The notes: a model not told the origin generated them from the letters alone. DNA of 64,000 bases from Ancylobacter novellus (GCA_003241695.1 QFPN01000014.1:19715-83714), one strand, 5' to 3'; shown: positions 16,381 to 25,976, counted from the first letter of the stretch. Translations and numbers: made by a program.

Positions 16381-18015
16381 TCAGGCGGTGGCGGAAACGT
16401 GAAGGGCGGAGCGGACTGCATCGACGAAGGAGCCGTCCGCGATCATTTCAAGAGCGCAGAAATGGTGGTCGACGCCGGCGACCGGCAAAACGCGGAAGCC
16501 CGGCAGGTCCTTCGCGCGCGCCGCATGCTCATGGTCTCGCTCGAACGCCGCGCCGTAGTAGAGATCGACCTCAAGGCCTGGCTCCGCGGCGAGTTCGTCC
16601 TCGAGAGCGCCGAAGCGGCTCTTCCGGTCGAGATAGAGGCCCCGGAGCGCGTTTCGGCCACGAGGCTTTCGGCCGATTTCGAAGGTGGTGAGCGCGCCGA
16701 AGCAGACCGCGCCGTTCGCGCCGATCCGCGCCCCGTAGCGGATCGCCGACAGGCCGGAGGCCGAGGCGCCGATTGTGACGACGCGCGCCGCGCCGAGTTC
16801 CTCGACCTCGCGCTTCAGTCCAGCGACGCTTTCGTCGACGCCTTTGCCGCCATCCTTGCTGAAGGCGCGAAACCCACCCGCGCCTTGCAGGGGCGAAGAG
16901 GTGTCGCGGAGGTAGACGACGTTGGCCGCGAGCCCGGAGAGTAGGGCGTCGAGCATCTCGACCGGCAGCGTCATGAAGTTGCCGTTGAGCGTCAGGAACA
17001 CGACGAGTGTGGCCTGAGCGCCCGCCACGCGCACGATCTGGACTTCTTCCGATGGATCGTCCGCCAGCCGCGCCTGCTCCCAGAAAGAATCCGGGCGGCT
17101 CCTCAGCAGCCGGGCGAGCGGGCGCGCCCGCTTGGCCCAGACCGCGGTTCCTCGCTCGACCTTGCTCAGAAGCGCGAGGGCGAAGCCGCGATCGCGTGCC
17201 TGAAGCGCCGCAATGGCGCTTTCGAACAGCAGAAAGTCGTCGCCGGCGGCGGTTTCGGCAGCGTCGGCGACGATCGGATAGATTGTGCGCCAGACCTCCG
17301 CCGACAGGTGAATGCGGTTGAGCTGGCGGACCAGCAGCGGCTCCTTCGGATGCGCCCAAAGCGCGGCCGCCAGGACGTCGCCGAGCCGTTCTTCGCCGCC
17401 GGGCGTCGTGCGGGCGACGCGCTGCATTGCCTCTATGCGCGCGCATTCCGACCAGACCGGCAGCGGTTTGACGCCGGCCGACGCGTCGAACCACCGCACG
17501 GCGGACTCGAAGTCGCCCGCGGACGCAGCCGCAGAGCCCGCCTCACGCAGGAGAGCCGCGTTTTTCGGGTTCGCCTCCGCCTGTTCGGCGAGAAGCTCCG
17601 CCGCAGCCCGGCTTCGTCTCAGCGGCGTGGCGAGACGACGGGCCAGTTCGGCCTTTCGCTGCGCAGGCATCCGGGACGAAGACACCTTCTCGCGGAACAG
17701 GCGCACGCCTTCCTCTCCCCGTCCCGACATGGCGAGCGCCACGGCGAGCCGACCGAGCAGGGGGACGCTTTTGGGAAATTTCACGCGAAGATCTTCGCAG
17801 TAGGAGGCGGCGTCTTCGTGCCTGCCCCCATGCTCAAGCACGTCGATGTGGAGAAGATGCGCTCGCGCCTGTTCGGGAAAGCGCTCGGCTGCGGCGGCCG
17901 CGACGCCGGTCGCCCTGTCTACCTCGCCGACGCCGAGCAGGCGCGCGATTTCCTGCCTCGCAGCCGCGATTTCCGCACGTCCGTCGTTCGCGGCCTCAGG
18001 GCCTGCGCCTGTCAT
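16381..18015 (-). CDS. TPR protein with C-terminal alpha/beta-hydrolase-like domain
   Basis: This 544-residue protein has an N-terminal helical-repeat region (about 15-320) with TPR-like units (LLAEQAEANPKNAALLREAG, SAAASAGDFESAVRWFDASA). Residues about 333-544 look like an alpha/beta hydrolase: strand ATLVVFLTLNG, nucleophile elbow VVTIGASASGLSAIRYGARI (Ser418) and a late histidine in VAGVDHHFCALEMI. The ATG overlaps the pyruvyl-transferase stop (ATGA). Placed directly beside an acyl carrier protein gene, it could be an acyltransferase or esterase acting on the glycan, in the manner of Asp2-type O-acyltransferases of glycoprotein systems. That role is inference. Confidence 0.65.
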   Translation of the reverse strand: MTGAGPEAANDGRAEIAAARQEIARLLGVGEVDRATGVAAAAAERFPEQARAHLLHIDVLEHGGRHEDAASYCEDLRVKFPKSVPLLGRLAVALAMSGRGEEGVRLFREKVSSSRMPAQRKAELARRLATPLRRSRAAAELLAEQAEANPKNAALLREAGSAAASAGDFESAVRWFDASAGVKPLPVWSECARIEAMQRVARTTPGGEERLGDVLAAALWAHPKEPLLVRQLNRIHLSAEVWRTIYPIVADAAETAAGDDFLLFESAIAALQARDRGFALALLSKVERGTAVWAKRARPLARLLRSRPDSFWEQARLADDPSEEVQIVRVAGAQATLVVFLTLNGNFMTLPVEMLDALLSGLAANVVYLRDTSSPLQGAGGFRAFSKDGGKGVDESVAGLKREVEELGAARVVTIGASASGLSAIRYGARIGANGAVCFGALTTFEIGRKPRGRNALRGLYLDRKSRFGALEDELAAEPGLEVDLYYGAAFERDHEHAARAKDLPGFRVLPVAGVDHHFCALEMIADGSFVDAVRSALHVSATA

Positions 18016-19286
18016 TGCGAGATCCTTAGAGCGTTGAGTTCGGCGAGCGGTTCCGCCTCTGACGGCCGGCCGCCGAGAGGTGCACCCGCAAGGCTCAGTA
18101 GGCCGAGGTCTCTGACGGAATGGGCGACAACGCTGCGCAGGAAGGCGGCGCGTTCTGCTGCCTTGGCGCGTGGCGCGTCGAAAGCGCGCGCCACGCGCTC
18201 CCAGTGCGCGTCCAGCGCGGCGTGGACGCTGTCGGGAATGAGGCTGCCCCGCGGGGCGCGAAGCAGTGCGTCGGCTCGCTCGAGGCCGTCGTCCCAGCTT
18301 CGGACGATGTCCTCGCGGCGTCCGATATGCTCGGCGAAGCCCGCATATTTGCGGAAACCGGGGCGCGCCACGATGACGCCCGGCGAGTCGTAGGCCGCGG
18401 CGGTCACGTAGCCGTGCATGGAGGTGCCGAGATAAAGCGCTGCTCCCGCAATGACGGAAGCGAGCTCGACGAGGCTGCGCGGTCGATCGAGCATAACCGT
18501 AGGAACGGTAATCGCGCGGTCGAGCGCCGCGAGCGCCCTGCCGTCGTCGAGGCTCGGCCCGATCCCGACCAGGACAGGAGTGAGGCCGTGGGCCGTCGCG
18601 AGCGCGCTGATCTGCGCGCCGATCCGCCCGAGATCTTCGTCCGGGATGCGGCCGGGCCGAGTGTGCAACGCGATCAGGCGCGCGTCGTACGACAGCCCCG
18701 CGCGTTCGCGAAAGGCGGCGCATTCGCGCTCGAGCGACGACTTTGGCCAAACCCGCGCGATGCCCGCCACGGTGTCGGGCGACACGGCGACCTCTGTCCC
18801 GCGGCCTATAAAGATGGCGCTCGTCTTGTCTCTTGCGGAGACATAGTCTGAGGCGGCGACGAGAGGCTCGAGCGCGAAGCGTCTCAAATTGCGCTCAAGC
18901 GGCGTGGGCGCCCCCGGCGCGTTCCAGGCGATCGGAGCGTCGGCGAGCGCGGCCACGACGCCGGCGCCGAACCAGAGCGACGGATAGGCTGTTTCGGGCA
19001 GCGAGCCTGCGCGATACTCCTCCAGGAAGTCGCCGCGCCAGACATGCACGATCTCCCCGCCGCCGATGAGCACGCCATCGAGCCTCCGGTCATCCTGCAG
19101 GAGGTCGGAATAGGCTGTAGCGGGCAGGGCGTCCGCGAACACCGTGCTTCCGTCGGTCGGCGACACCGGTAGCGTTTCGAAGCCGAAATCGGAGAGGCGA
19201 TCAGCGGCGACGATCGGGAACAGAAGATCGCCGTAGTTGCTGACGTCGAAAGTGCCGAAGATGGCGGCTGTTCGCGCACAAGTCAT
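18012..19286 (-). CDS. polysaccharide pyruvyl transferase family protein (copy 1)
   Basis: This 424-residue protein fits PS_pyruv_trans: N-terminal FGTFDVSNYGDLLFPIVAAD, the glycine-rich VLIGGGEIVHVW, APIAWNAPGAPTPLERNLRR, and the C-terminal GTSMHGYVTAAAYDSPGVIV with the conserved histidine. Family members transfer pyruvate from phosphoenolpyruvate to a sugar as a ketal, adding negative charge to surface glycans; some homologues do other transfers. It shares fold and C-terminal tail with the protein encoded at 20986-22215 on the other strand, so the locus carries two diverged paralogues. It is the first gene of the minus-strand unit that ends with the GT2 pair. Confidence 0.8.
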   Translation of the reverse strand: MTCARTAAIFGTFDVSNYGDLLFPIVAADRLSDFGFETLPVSPTDGSTVFADALPATAYSDLLQDDRRLDGVLIGGGEIVHVWRGDFLEEYRAGSLPETAYPSLWFGAGVVAALADAPIAWNAPGAPTPLERNLRRFALEPLVAASDYVSARDKTSAIFIGRGTEVAVSPDTVAGIARVWPKSSLERECAAFRERAGLSYDARLIALHTRPGRIPDEDLGRIGAQISALATAHGLTPVLVGIGPSLDDGRALAALDRAITVPTVMLDRPRSLVELASVIAGAALYLGTSMHGYVTAAAYDSPGVIVARPGFRKYAGFAEHIGRREDIVRSWDDGLERADALLRAPRGSLIPDSVHAALDAHWERVARAFDAPRAKAAERAAFLRSVVAHSVRDLGLLSLAGAPLGGRPSEAEPLAELNALRISQ

Positions 19287-19520
19287 CGCGACGATCTTGG
19301 GTTGGCCGAAGGGCTGGGAGGGACCGCTGCGCCCACCGCGAGCGATGCGAGAGCAGGAAAGGGTTGACGGAACGAAGGGGCGTCAGTCAATCAGGCTCGC
19401 GCAATTTTTGCGAGTTCGCTTGACGCTCCAGCGAAAAGTGGGGCGCAAACGCATCGGCGTCGCGCGAATTCCAGCATTACGCTCGAACCCTCGCTCCGCT
19501 AGAAGGATCTCGCCGACGCG

Positions 19521-20993
19521 ATGGACGACAGCCTCGACCCTCTCAGCCAGCTCGCGATTGCGCGGGGCACGGACAAGTTCGGCGTTCACTTTTACACGCC
19601 TCATTACCATCGTTGGCTTCACCGCTTCCGCGACCGGCCGGTGACTGTGCTGGAAATCGGCGTCGGGGGCTATCACGACCCGCATGTGGGAGGCGCGTCG
19701 CTCAGGATGTGGCGCGATTATTTCCCGAACGGCGTGATCGTCGGCGTGGATCTGTTCGACAAGCGGCTTTCCGACGCGGAGAGGATCGAGACCCGCCGGG
19801 GCTCGCAGGCCGATCCCGCTTTCGTCGCCGCCCTCGTCGACGAGTTCGGCCGATTTGACATCGTCGTGGATGACGGCAGCCACCGCTCCGCCGACGTGAT
19901 TGCAAGCTTCGAGCTGCTCTTCCCGCATCTCGCCGATGGGGGAATCTATATCGTAGAGGACGCCTCGAGCTCCTACTGGCGGAGCTTCGGCGGCGGCGAA
20001 GGCGACCGGCTTCCAACCTCGATGAACTACGCCAAGGCCCTGTTCGACGCGATCGACGACGCCGATCGGATGGGACGGTTCCCGCAGGTTTCGAAGGCGC
20101 GCGACATCCGCGTGCTGTCGCGCTTGCGAAACCTGCTGATCGTCGAAAAGGGCCGCAACGACGATCCGGCGACCAGAGGGCCGTCGGTCGCCCATCCGAC
20201 GCGCGACGTCGCGATCGCGGCCTATGAGCGGGTCGCGCCGACGGCTGAGGACGAGAACGCGATCCTGATGCTCTCCGGCCTGCTCGAGCGCTCGGGACGT
20301 CCGTGCGAAGCGCTCGCCCGGCTCGAGCGGCGCGTCGCCCTGCGGCCGCCGAGTACGCGCCTTCTCGTCGCTACGGCGCGCGTCGCCGCCGCGCTCGGAG
20401 AGTTCCACGTCGCGCGCGCTCGTCTCGCTGCGGCCGTCGAGGCCGTCTCGGACGATCTTTCGCCTTTCGCGTTCGCCGCCGGCGAAGAAAGGCTTCGCGA
20501 CATCTTCGACGCGGCGCGCTTCGAAGAGGTCTTCGCCGCCGGCGAGGATTCGGGCCGTCGCCGGTTGGAGGCGGGCATGGTGCGGCTCGCTCTCGGCGAC
20601 GAAGACGGAGCGGCGTACGATTTCGCCGAAGCGATCGGGCGACCCGGCCCGTTGGCCGCCGCATCTCTGGCCGTCGCCGCCGACCTGTTCGCCCGCCGCG
20701 GCGACTTCCGCGCGGCAGCGGCCTTCGCCCGCGCGACCGAAGCCGCGCCGCACGACGCCGATCTCCGCCTGCGGCTGGCGACTTGGCTCGCGGGTCGCGG
20801 AGAGGCAGAAAGCGCGGAAGACGAAGTGGATCGCGCGCTCGCGCTCGCGCCGCATCATCCTCGCGCGCTGCTTCTGCGGGCCGAGATCCTATTCGACGCG
20901 GGCCGCTTCGAGGAAGCGTTTTCGGCGCACAAGCGCGCCCGTGAAGAGATGGCCCGCGCTGTCGGCCGGATGCGGAAACGCAATCGTGGCTGA
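19521..20993 (+). CDS. MycE-like SAM methyltransferase fused to TPR repeats
   Basis: This 490-residue protein has an N-terminal class I methyltransferase domain (about 10-190) like MycE/TcmO-type sugar O-methyltransferases: GTDKFGVHFYTPHYHRWLHR, VTVLEIGVGGYHDPHVGGAS, GVIVGVDLFD, the metal-site segment FDIVVDDGSHRSADVIASFE, and GGIYIVEDASSSYW. Residues about 230-475 are TPR-like (RLRLATWLAGRGEAESAEDE, RALLLRAEILFDAGRFEEAF). The first gene of a plus-strand pair, it overlaps the next gene by eight bases. The likely role is O-methylation of a sugar in the glycan, with TPRs for partner binding. The 234-base divergent region upstream (19287-19520) must hold promoters for both directions. Confidence 0.78.
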   Translation: MDDSLDPLSQLAIARGTDKFGVHFYTPHYHRWLHRFRDRPVTVLEIGVGGYHDPHVGGASLRMWRDYFPNGVIVGVDLFDKRLSDAERIETRRGSQADPAFVAALVDEFGRFDIVVDDGSHRSADVIASFELLFPHLADGGIYIVEDASSSYWRSFGGGEGDRLPTSMNYAKALFDAIDDADRMGRFPQVSKARDIRVLSRLRNLLIVEKGRNDDPATRGPSVAHPTRDVAIAAYERVAPTAEDENAILMLSGLLERSGRPCEALARLERRVALRPPSTRLLVATARVAAALGEFHVARARLAAAVEAVSDDLSPFAFAAGEERLRDIFDAARFEEVFAAGEDSGRRRLEAGMVRLALGDEDGAAYDFAEAIGRPGPLAAASLAVAADLFARRGDFRAAAAFARATEAAPHDADLRLRLATWLAGRGEAESAEDEVDRALALAPHHPRALLLRAEILFDAGRFEEAFSAHKRAREEMARAVGRMRKRNRG

Positions 20994-22215
20994 CGTGGGC
21001 GGCAGCCTGCGCACGGTTCATATGGCGAGCCTCGCCGACATCGACAATTTCGGCGACGCGCTGTTTCCGCTCCTCGCGCAGCGCCGGCTCGGCCCTGCGG
21101 GCTATCGGGTTGAGGCGCTGTCGCCGACGGGCCGCGCCTGCCGCTGGTCCGACGCGCCCCGGTCGACATCCATCGCCGAACTCGTGGAGACGGCTCCGTC
21201 GAGCGCCGGGATGCTCATTGGCGGCGGCAATCTCGCCATCGGCGCGCCGGCTTCGCGCTATGAATGTCTGGCGGTCGAATTTTGGCTGACGGCGACGTGG
21301 TTCGCCGTCGTTCACGACCTCCCGATCGTCTGGAACGCGCCGGGAGCGCCACGACCGTTTCCGGCGCGCGGGCTCGGTCTCCTCGCGCGCGCCGCGATGG
21401 AGACGGCGGATCACCTTGCGATCCGGGATCGCCTCAGCCGCGATTTTCTCTCGCCGGCGACGGGCCGCGAGATCGCCGTTCATCCCGACACCGCGATCGA
21501 CGTCTCTTCCATGTGGCCGAAAACCACGCTCGCGGCGGCCTTCGCTCGGCTCCTTGAGAGAAAAAACGTCGCCGGCTCGGAACGGGCGTTCCTGACCGTT
21601 CACGTCCGCGATCTCTCTGCAGAAGCCCTTGACCGGCTGGCGTTTCTGCTCGACGAGATCGCGACGCGCGACGGCATGATCGCGCTGCTGCTCGCCATCG
21701 GTCCGGGCGCGGGCGACGACGCGGCGGTTCGGCGTCTCGCGCGGGGAGGGCGTTTCGGCGTGCTCGTGGACGACCCGGAAAGTCTGGCCGAAATCGCAGC
21801 GGCGCTCGCCTTCTCTTCCGCCTATGTCGGACAATCGCTGCACGGCGCGATTGTCGCCGCATCCTACGGCGTTCCGGGGATTCTGGTGCAGGCGCCGCCG
21901 GCTCGGCGATTCCGCGGCTTTCAGGAGTATCGCGGCCTGCCGGAGGCTGTGACGCCCGACTTCGCCGACGCGCTTGCTCAGCTTGCAAAATTACCCCGCC
22001 ACGCGCCGCCTCCCGCCAAAATGTTTGAAGACCTAGAAGCCCATTGGGAAGCGGCGCGCGCAGCGCTCGGGCGCGCTCCGCGGGAGACGGCGGCGCGCCT
22101 TGCTTTTCTTCGAACCGTCGGCCGCCTCGGGGCGGCGCATCTTGGGGCGGATTGGGCGGCGCGCCCGATGAGGCTCAGCAGTTACGTGTCGAAGCGAAGG
22201 GCGGATGCTGACTGA
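20986..22215 (+). CDS. polysaccharide pyruvyl transferase family protein (copy 2)
   Basis: From the GTG at 20986 the product has 409 residues and shows the same architecture as the 18012-19286 protein: MASLADIDNFGDALFPLLAQ, GMLIGGGNLAIGAPA, LPIVWNAPGAPRPF, DTAIDVSSMWPKT and GQSLHGAIVAASYGVPGILV with the conserved histidine. The C-terminal tail LEAHWEAARAALG ... RLAFLRT matches copy 1, so the two genes are diverged duplicates. The start overlaps the methyltransferase stop by eight bases. A GTG at 20941 would lengthen the protein by 15 residues. It may use a different acceptor sugar from copy 1. Confidence 0.78.
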   Translation: MADVGGSLRTVHMASLADIDNFGDALFPLLAQRRLGPAGYRVEALSPTGRACRWSDAPRSTSIAELVETAPSSAGMLIGGGNLAIGAPASRYECLAVEFWLTATWFAVVHDLPIVWNAPGAPRPFPARGLGLLARAAMETADHLAIRDRLSRDFLSPATGREIAVHPDTAIDVSSMWPKTTLAAAFARLLERKNVAGSERAFLTVHVRDLSAEALDRLAFLLDEIATRDGMIALLLAIGPGAGDDAAVRRLARGGRFGVLVDDPESLAEIAAALAFSSAYVGQSLHGAIVAASYGVPGILVQAPPARRFRGFQEYRGLPEAVTPDFADALAQLAKLPRHAPPPAKMFEDLEAHWEAARAALGRAPRETAARLAFLRTVGRLGAAHLGADWAARPMRLSSYVSKRRADAD

Positions 22216-22289
22216 GCTGCGACGCCGCTTCGTCTCTGCGCCCCCAATGCAAAGCGAGCCGTGCGAGGCCCATTCGGTTCGGCCGTCCC

Positions 22290-24887
22290 TCATTCAAGAT
22301 GTGGCTCCAATGCTCCCGGCGCTCCCGACTCTCCCGAGATATTGATCCTCCGGCAGGCGGAGACCGACGCGCCGGGCATGACGATCTCGACGTTCGAGCG
22401 CTCGATTAGAGCGAAGAAGTCGTCGCAGAACGGCCTCGCGAACTTTTCGGACAGATCCATCGGCGGCTGAGGCGCATGGGTGACGCCCACTCTCACGGCT
22501 CCATTTTCCGCATAGGCCGCCATGGCGCGCACCGAGCCTCCGTCGCGGCAATCTCCGACGACATGAACTTCGACGACATGCGCGGCCGTGTCGCGCGAAG
22601 TCATCTCTCGTGGGATCATGGCTTGCTTTTTCAGTGCTTGTTCGGGTGATAAACGTCCTAAAGAGGTTCTATGCCAAAATCTGTATATTTCTTTGTAATA
22701 TTGACGAAGTCCGTAATACAACGTGCTGACATGCGTCGCCTTCGTCCTCGTGAGCGACACGACGTCGTCGAGCGCGAAGGCGAGGGGCGCTTCGGGCAGG
22801 ATCTTCGTGACCGATTCCTTGCCGTAGGCGGCCTCGACCCGCCCGATGAATTCGGTGTCGGCCGAGACCCGGACGAGATCCCATCCGCCGAGATCCTGGT
22901 GGACCGACCGTCGGACCATGAAGGACGAGTGGCTGATATGCGTAAGCCGCTCCATCAGACGCCAGTTCGAGGTGATGCGGAGGTCCGGTCTGACGCGCGT
23001 CCAATGGGCGAGGACGCCCATCACGTGCGGCTGCTGCATCATCACTGCGAGCTGACGCTCGATCTTCTGTGGATGCGACCAGTCGTCGGCGTCGTGCGTG
23101 GTCACGAAATCGCCGTACGCTAGGTCGAGGCCGCGGTTGCGAGCCGCATAGGCGCCTGCGTTGCGGTCCTGCCGCACTGGGCGGACGCGGTCGTCCGCGC
23201 GGGCGAATCGCTGGACGATGTCGAACGTTCCGTCGCGGCTGGCGTCGTCGACCACGATGATCTCGAGGTTGCGATAGCTCTGGGCGGTTAGGGAGCGAAG
23301 CGCGGTCTCGATGTGTTCGGCGGCCTCGTAGGCAGGAACGATCACGGACACCTTGCCGATATCCGAGATTTCGCACTGCGTGTCGGATCCGCTTACGTTG
23401 CGCAGGCCCAGCGGCGCCTCGGCGTCGCGGCGCGTGATCGGCGACAGTTGCTGGCGCGCGAAGAGGCGGTTGATCAGCGACAGGCGCTCTTCGTCGTCTT
23501 CGACGACGTTCGACAGCAGCAGCAATGCGTCCGGGTCGTCGAGGCCGTCATCCGACGACGCGAGGACGCGGCGCGCTTCTTCGTGGTCGCCGGCTTCGTA
23601 GCAGAGATATGCGAGCCGCACGACGCGGCTTTTTCGGCCCGCGTATGAGGGCGAGACCTTTTGGGCCGCCTCGAGGCGGCGCCGCGCCTTGTCGGTCTGG
23701 CCGTCGAACGCATAGCGCGTGGCGAGCTGGCAGGCGGCTTCGCAGCGCGCAAGCTGGCCGATCGAACGATCGGCGAAAAGACGCTCGAGTTCCGCCGTCG
23801 CAAAGGCGTCCAAGCCGCCCCAGAGCATCTCCTCCAGCATCCTGATCTGACGAAGCGGCCGGGCGGCGGTGGGATTACGGCCTTCCGCCTCTCCGACGTC
23901 CAGGTAATGAAGCAGCGGATTCTGTCCGCTGGCGGCGACGTCGGGATAGGCGTCGAGGTAGAAAGAGGTGTCGAACAGCCGCGAAGGATTGCGTCCCAGA
24001 TCGGCTCCGAAGCGAAGAAAGTGCTCCGCCGCGCTCAGGCCCGAAGGCGCGACGTCCGGATATTGGTTCGCATACCAGCGCCCGTTGAACAGGGGCGAAC
24101 TCTTCAATTGGCGGACACAAGCCGCCGCATCCGACGCCTGCGAGCCGTTAGTGTGCGGATCCGCAAGATGCAGCGCGGCAAGGATCTTTGCGGGCAGCTT
24201 TTGCAGGCTGCCGCCGCCGCGAAACGCGACGTTTGCGAACCAAAGACCGCATCCGCCCGCAACGACGTCGATGGCGAAGTTCGAGGCGGCGATGCGCGCA
24301 GCGAGCGCCCGGACGGCGGATTCGCCTTCGCTGAAGCCAGGCAATGTCCGGAGATCGATGGGCGCAGACGACTGCGGTCCCGCCTCGACGAAGCGAAAGC
24401 TCCTAGGCTCGTAATAGGCCCGTCTCACGCCATGGTCGGTTCGCCGCTTGAGGAGCGCCGCCGCCATCACGCCTTTCTCGAATAAGAAACGGATTTCCGG
24501 CGGAACGGGACCGACTGCCTCCTCGCCGAGCGGGTGCTCTTCCGCGATCCACTCCGCCGCGCCGGTCTCCGTGTCGGCGGCGGAGAGAAGCTCCGCGCGA
24601 GCCAGGAAGCGTCGCCGTATCTCGCAAAACAAGGCCCCGTCAGCATTAGATGACGATATGAGGAAGAGATCGTCGGTTCCGCGTCCGCTCGCGGGCTTCA
24701 GCGCGAAAGGCGGCGGCGGGAAGCGCACCAACAGGTCTTCGAGCGATTGCGGGCCGGCGAGGAGCCGCGGGACGCGCAATCCCGCCTCGGCGGCGAGGGC
24801 GCGCAGTTCGTCTGAGTCCTGTGCTCCGCGTCCCGGCGGGACGCGGAAGGTTTTATGAGACTTTGGGGCTGTGGCCGGCGGGCTCAT
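22290..24887 (-). CDS. large multidomain glycosyltransferase (ATP-grasp-like + YPDV repeats + TPR + GT2)
   Basis: This 865-residue protein combines: an ATP-grasp-like N-terminus (about 30-240; FALKPASGRGTDDLFLI and AIDVVAGGCGLWFANVAFR resemble TupA-type ATP-grasp folds); two repeats with the pattern FY-x3-YPDVA-x-SG-x-NPL-HYL-x2-G-x2-EGRNP (about 265-340), known from rhamnan-synthesis-like and surface glycosyltransferases; a helical repeat region (about 350-480); and a GT2 domain (about 511-790; KVSVIVPAYEAAEHIETALR, LEIIVVDDAS, FVTTHDADDWSHP). Its tail RQYYKEIYRFWHRTSL resembles that of the glycosyltransferase at 29110-31731. An AT-rich patch lies near its 3' end (22650-22700). It converges on the pyruvyl transferase gene. 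Confidence 0.75.
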   Translation of the reverse strand: MSPPATAPKSHKTFRVPPGRGAQDSDELRALAAEAGLRVPRLLAGPQSLEDLLVRFPPPPFALKPASGRGTDDLFLISSSNADGALFCEIRRRFLARAELLSAADTETGAAEWIAEEHPLGEEAVGPVPPEIRFLFEKGVMAAALLKRRTDHGVRRAYYEPRSFRFVEAGPQSSAPIDLRTLPGFSEGESAVRALAARIAASNFAIDVVAGGCGLWFANVAFRGGGSLQKLPAKILAALHLADPHTNGSQASDAAACVRQLKSSPLFNGRWYANQYPDVAPSGLSAAEHFLRFGADLGRNPSRLFDTSFYLDAYPDVAASGQNPLLHYLDVGEAEGRNPTAARPLRQIRMLEEMLWGGLDAFATAELERLFADRSIGQLARCEAACQLATRYAFDGQTDKARRRLEAAQKVSPSYAGRKSRVVRLAYLCYEAGDHEEARRVLASSDDGLDDPDALLLLSNVVEDDEERLSLINRLFARQQLSPITRRDAEAPLGLRNVSGSDTQCEISDIGKVSVIVPAYEAAEHIETALRSLTAQSYRNLEIIVVDDASRDGTFDIVQRFARADDRVRPVRQDRNAGAYAARNRGLDLAYGDFVTTHDADDWSHPQKIERQLAVMMQQPHVMGVLAHWTRVRPDLRITSNWRLMERLTHISHSSFMVRRSVHQDLGGWDLVRVSADTEFIGRVEAAYGKESVTKILPEAPLAFALDDVVSLTRTKATHVSTLYYGLRQYYKEIYRFWHRTSLGRLSPEQALKKQAMIPREMTSRDTAAHVVEVHVVGDCRDGGSVRAMAAYAENGAVRVGVTHAPQPPMDLSEKFARPFCDDFFALIERSNVEIVMPGASVSACRRINISGESGAPGALEPHLE

Positions 24888-24979
24888 CGCGACCGTCAGC
24901 CGTTGCGTCTCGACGAGCCGGCGGCGCTAACTTTCCCGGGCGGAAGGCTACGACAGGCCGCTGGGGTGGGGACCATGTT

Positions 24980-25840
24980 TCACTCCGCTTGCGTCATGAT
25001 CGCCATTGCCCGGCGGAAGAGCTGTTCCGGCTCCGCTCCGCCATGGCCGCGTTCGTCCGCGAACAACAGACGCCTGAAGGACCCGTCGTGAGGGTTCTCA
25101 TCCGCCGAGACCCCCAGCGTCGAACAAAACAGCGCAAAATGATCCTGCAAATGATAATGGTCATGCGTGTTCTGAATATATGTGATGCGGCGATTTCTGA
25201 TCTCGGGGAGATAATGAAGCACGGAAAGTCGCTCCGGAAAGAGGCGGAGCGCGTCGTCGCGGCTGTCGATGCCGAAGCAAAGCGAAAGATACTTTTCGAC
25301 GTGCCGCCATCTGTAAAGAGTGACGACGATCTGAGGATTGACCGCCACCGCGGCCATGTCGGGCAAGAAGCCGAGCAGCCTCAGCGCGGCGAAGCCGCCG
25401 CCGGACGAACCATAGCTAACGACGGACCGGAGGGGCACCCCGACTGCGTCGGCAAACTCGCGCACTGTCGCGGCGATCGTCGGCGCAGGGTCGAAATCCT
25501 TCGTTCCGGCGTACCAAGCGAGACCGAGCGTCTCGTCGAGGTGGATGGACGGGTCGGCGACATAGAGGCAATGGCCCGGAAAGGCTGGCGCCCAGCTCCA
25601 GCGCTGAAACACTGGAGGATCGAATTTCTCGCGAAGCGCGTCGCCCGAAAACAGCACGAACAGCATTTGCGCGCCGGGCTTTGGCGCCCACAGGAGATCG
25701 AACCGGAAGCCCTCCCGGTCGAACCGGAACACAGTCGTCTCCTCCCCGACGTCCGACGCGTCGGCGTAGCCGCGCCGGGGAAGGCGCCCGAGGGATGAGA
25801 GCGAGACCTTGCTTGAGTTCCTGAAAATCGACGACGCCAT
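24980..25840 (-). CDS. alpha/beta-hydrolase-like protein of the glycan locus
   Basis: This 286-residue protein has strand-rich N-terminal residues, LFVLFSGDALREKFDP, a nucleophile-elbow motif SVVSYGSSGGGFAALRLLGF (Ser near residue 146) and a late histidine in ADERGHGG, all consistent with an alpha/beta hydrolase. There is no signal peptide, so it is probably cytoplasmic. It could remove or transfer acyl groups on glycan precursors, possibly with the acyl carrier protein encoded at 16103. The ATG at 25840 is chosen; a TTG one codon upstream also opens the frame. It is divergent from the sulfotransferase gene at 25977. Confidence 0.62.
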   Translation of the reverse strand: MASSIFRNSSKVSLSSLGRLPRRGYADASDVGEETTVFRFDREGFRFDLLWAPKPGAQMLFVLFSGDALREKFDPPVFQRWSWAPAFPGHCLYVADPSIHLDETLGLAWYAGTKDFDPAPTIAATVREFADAVGVPLRSVVSYGSSGGGFAALRLLGFLPDMAAVAVNPQIVVTLYRWRHVEKYLSLCFGIDSRDDALRLFPERLSVLHYLPEIRNRRITYIQNTHDHYHLQDHFALFCSTLGVSADENPHDGSFRRLLFADERGHGGAEPEQLFRRAMAIMTQAE

Positions 25841-25976
25841 CAAAGGCTTTCACGGGTGCTCATTCGGGCGTCTCCCTAAACCGCGACGTCCCCGACGCGA
25901 CTTCTCTGAAAAGCGCTCTTGCGGTTCCGAAGCCCCGCATACATACGACGATGCGTCGGAAATCGTCGAGCGCTCA

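Noticed and set aside
18016..18750. 245-residue extension of the TPR-hydrolase protein
   Set aside because: Antisense/overlapping with the pyruvyl transferase gene in another frame; an ATGA junction at 18015 fixes the start.
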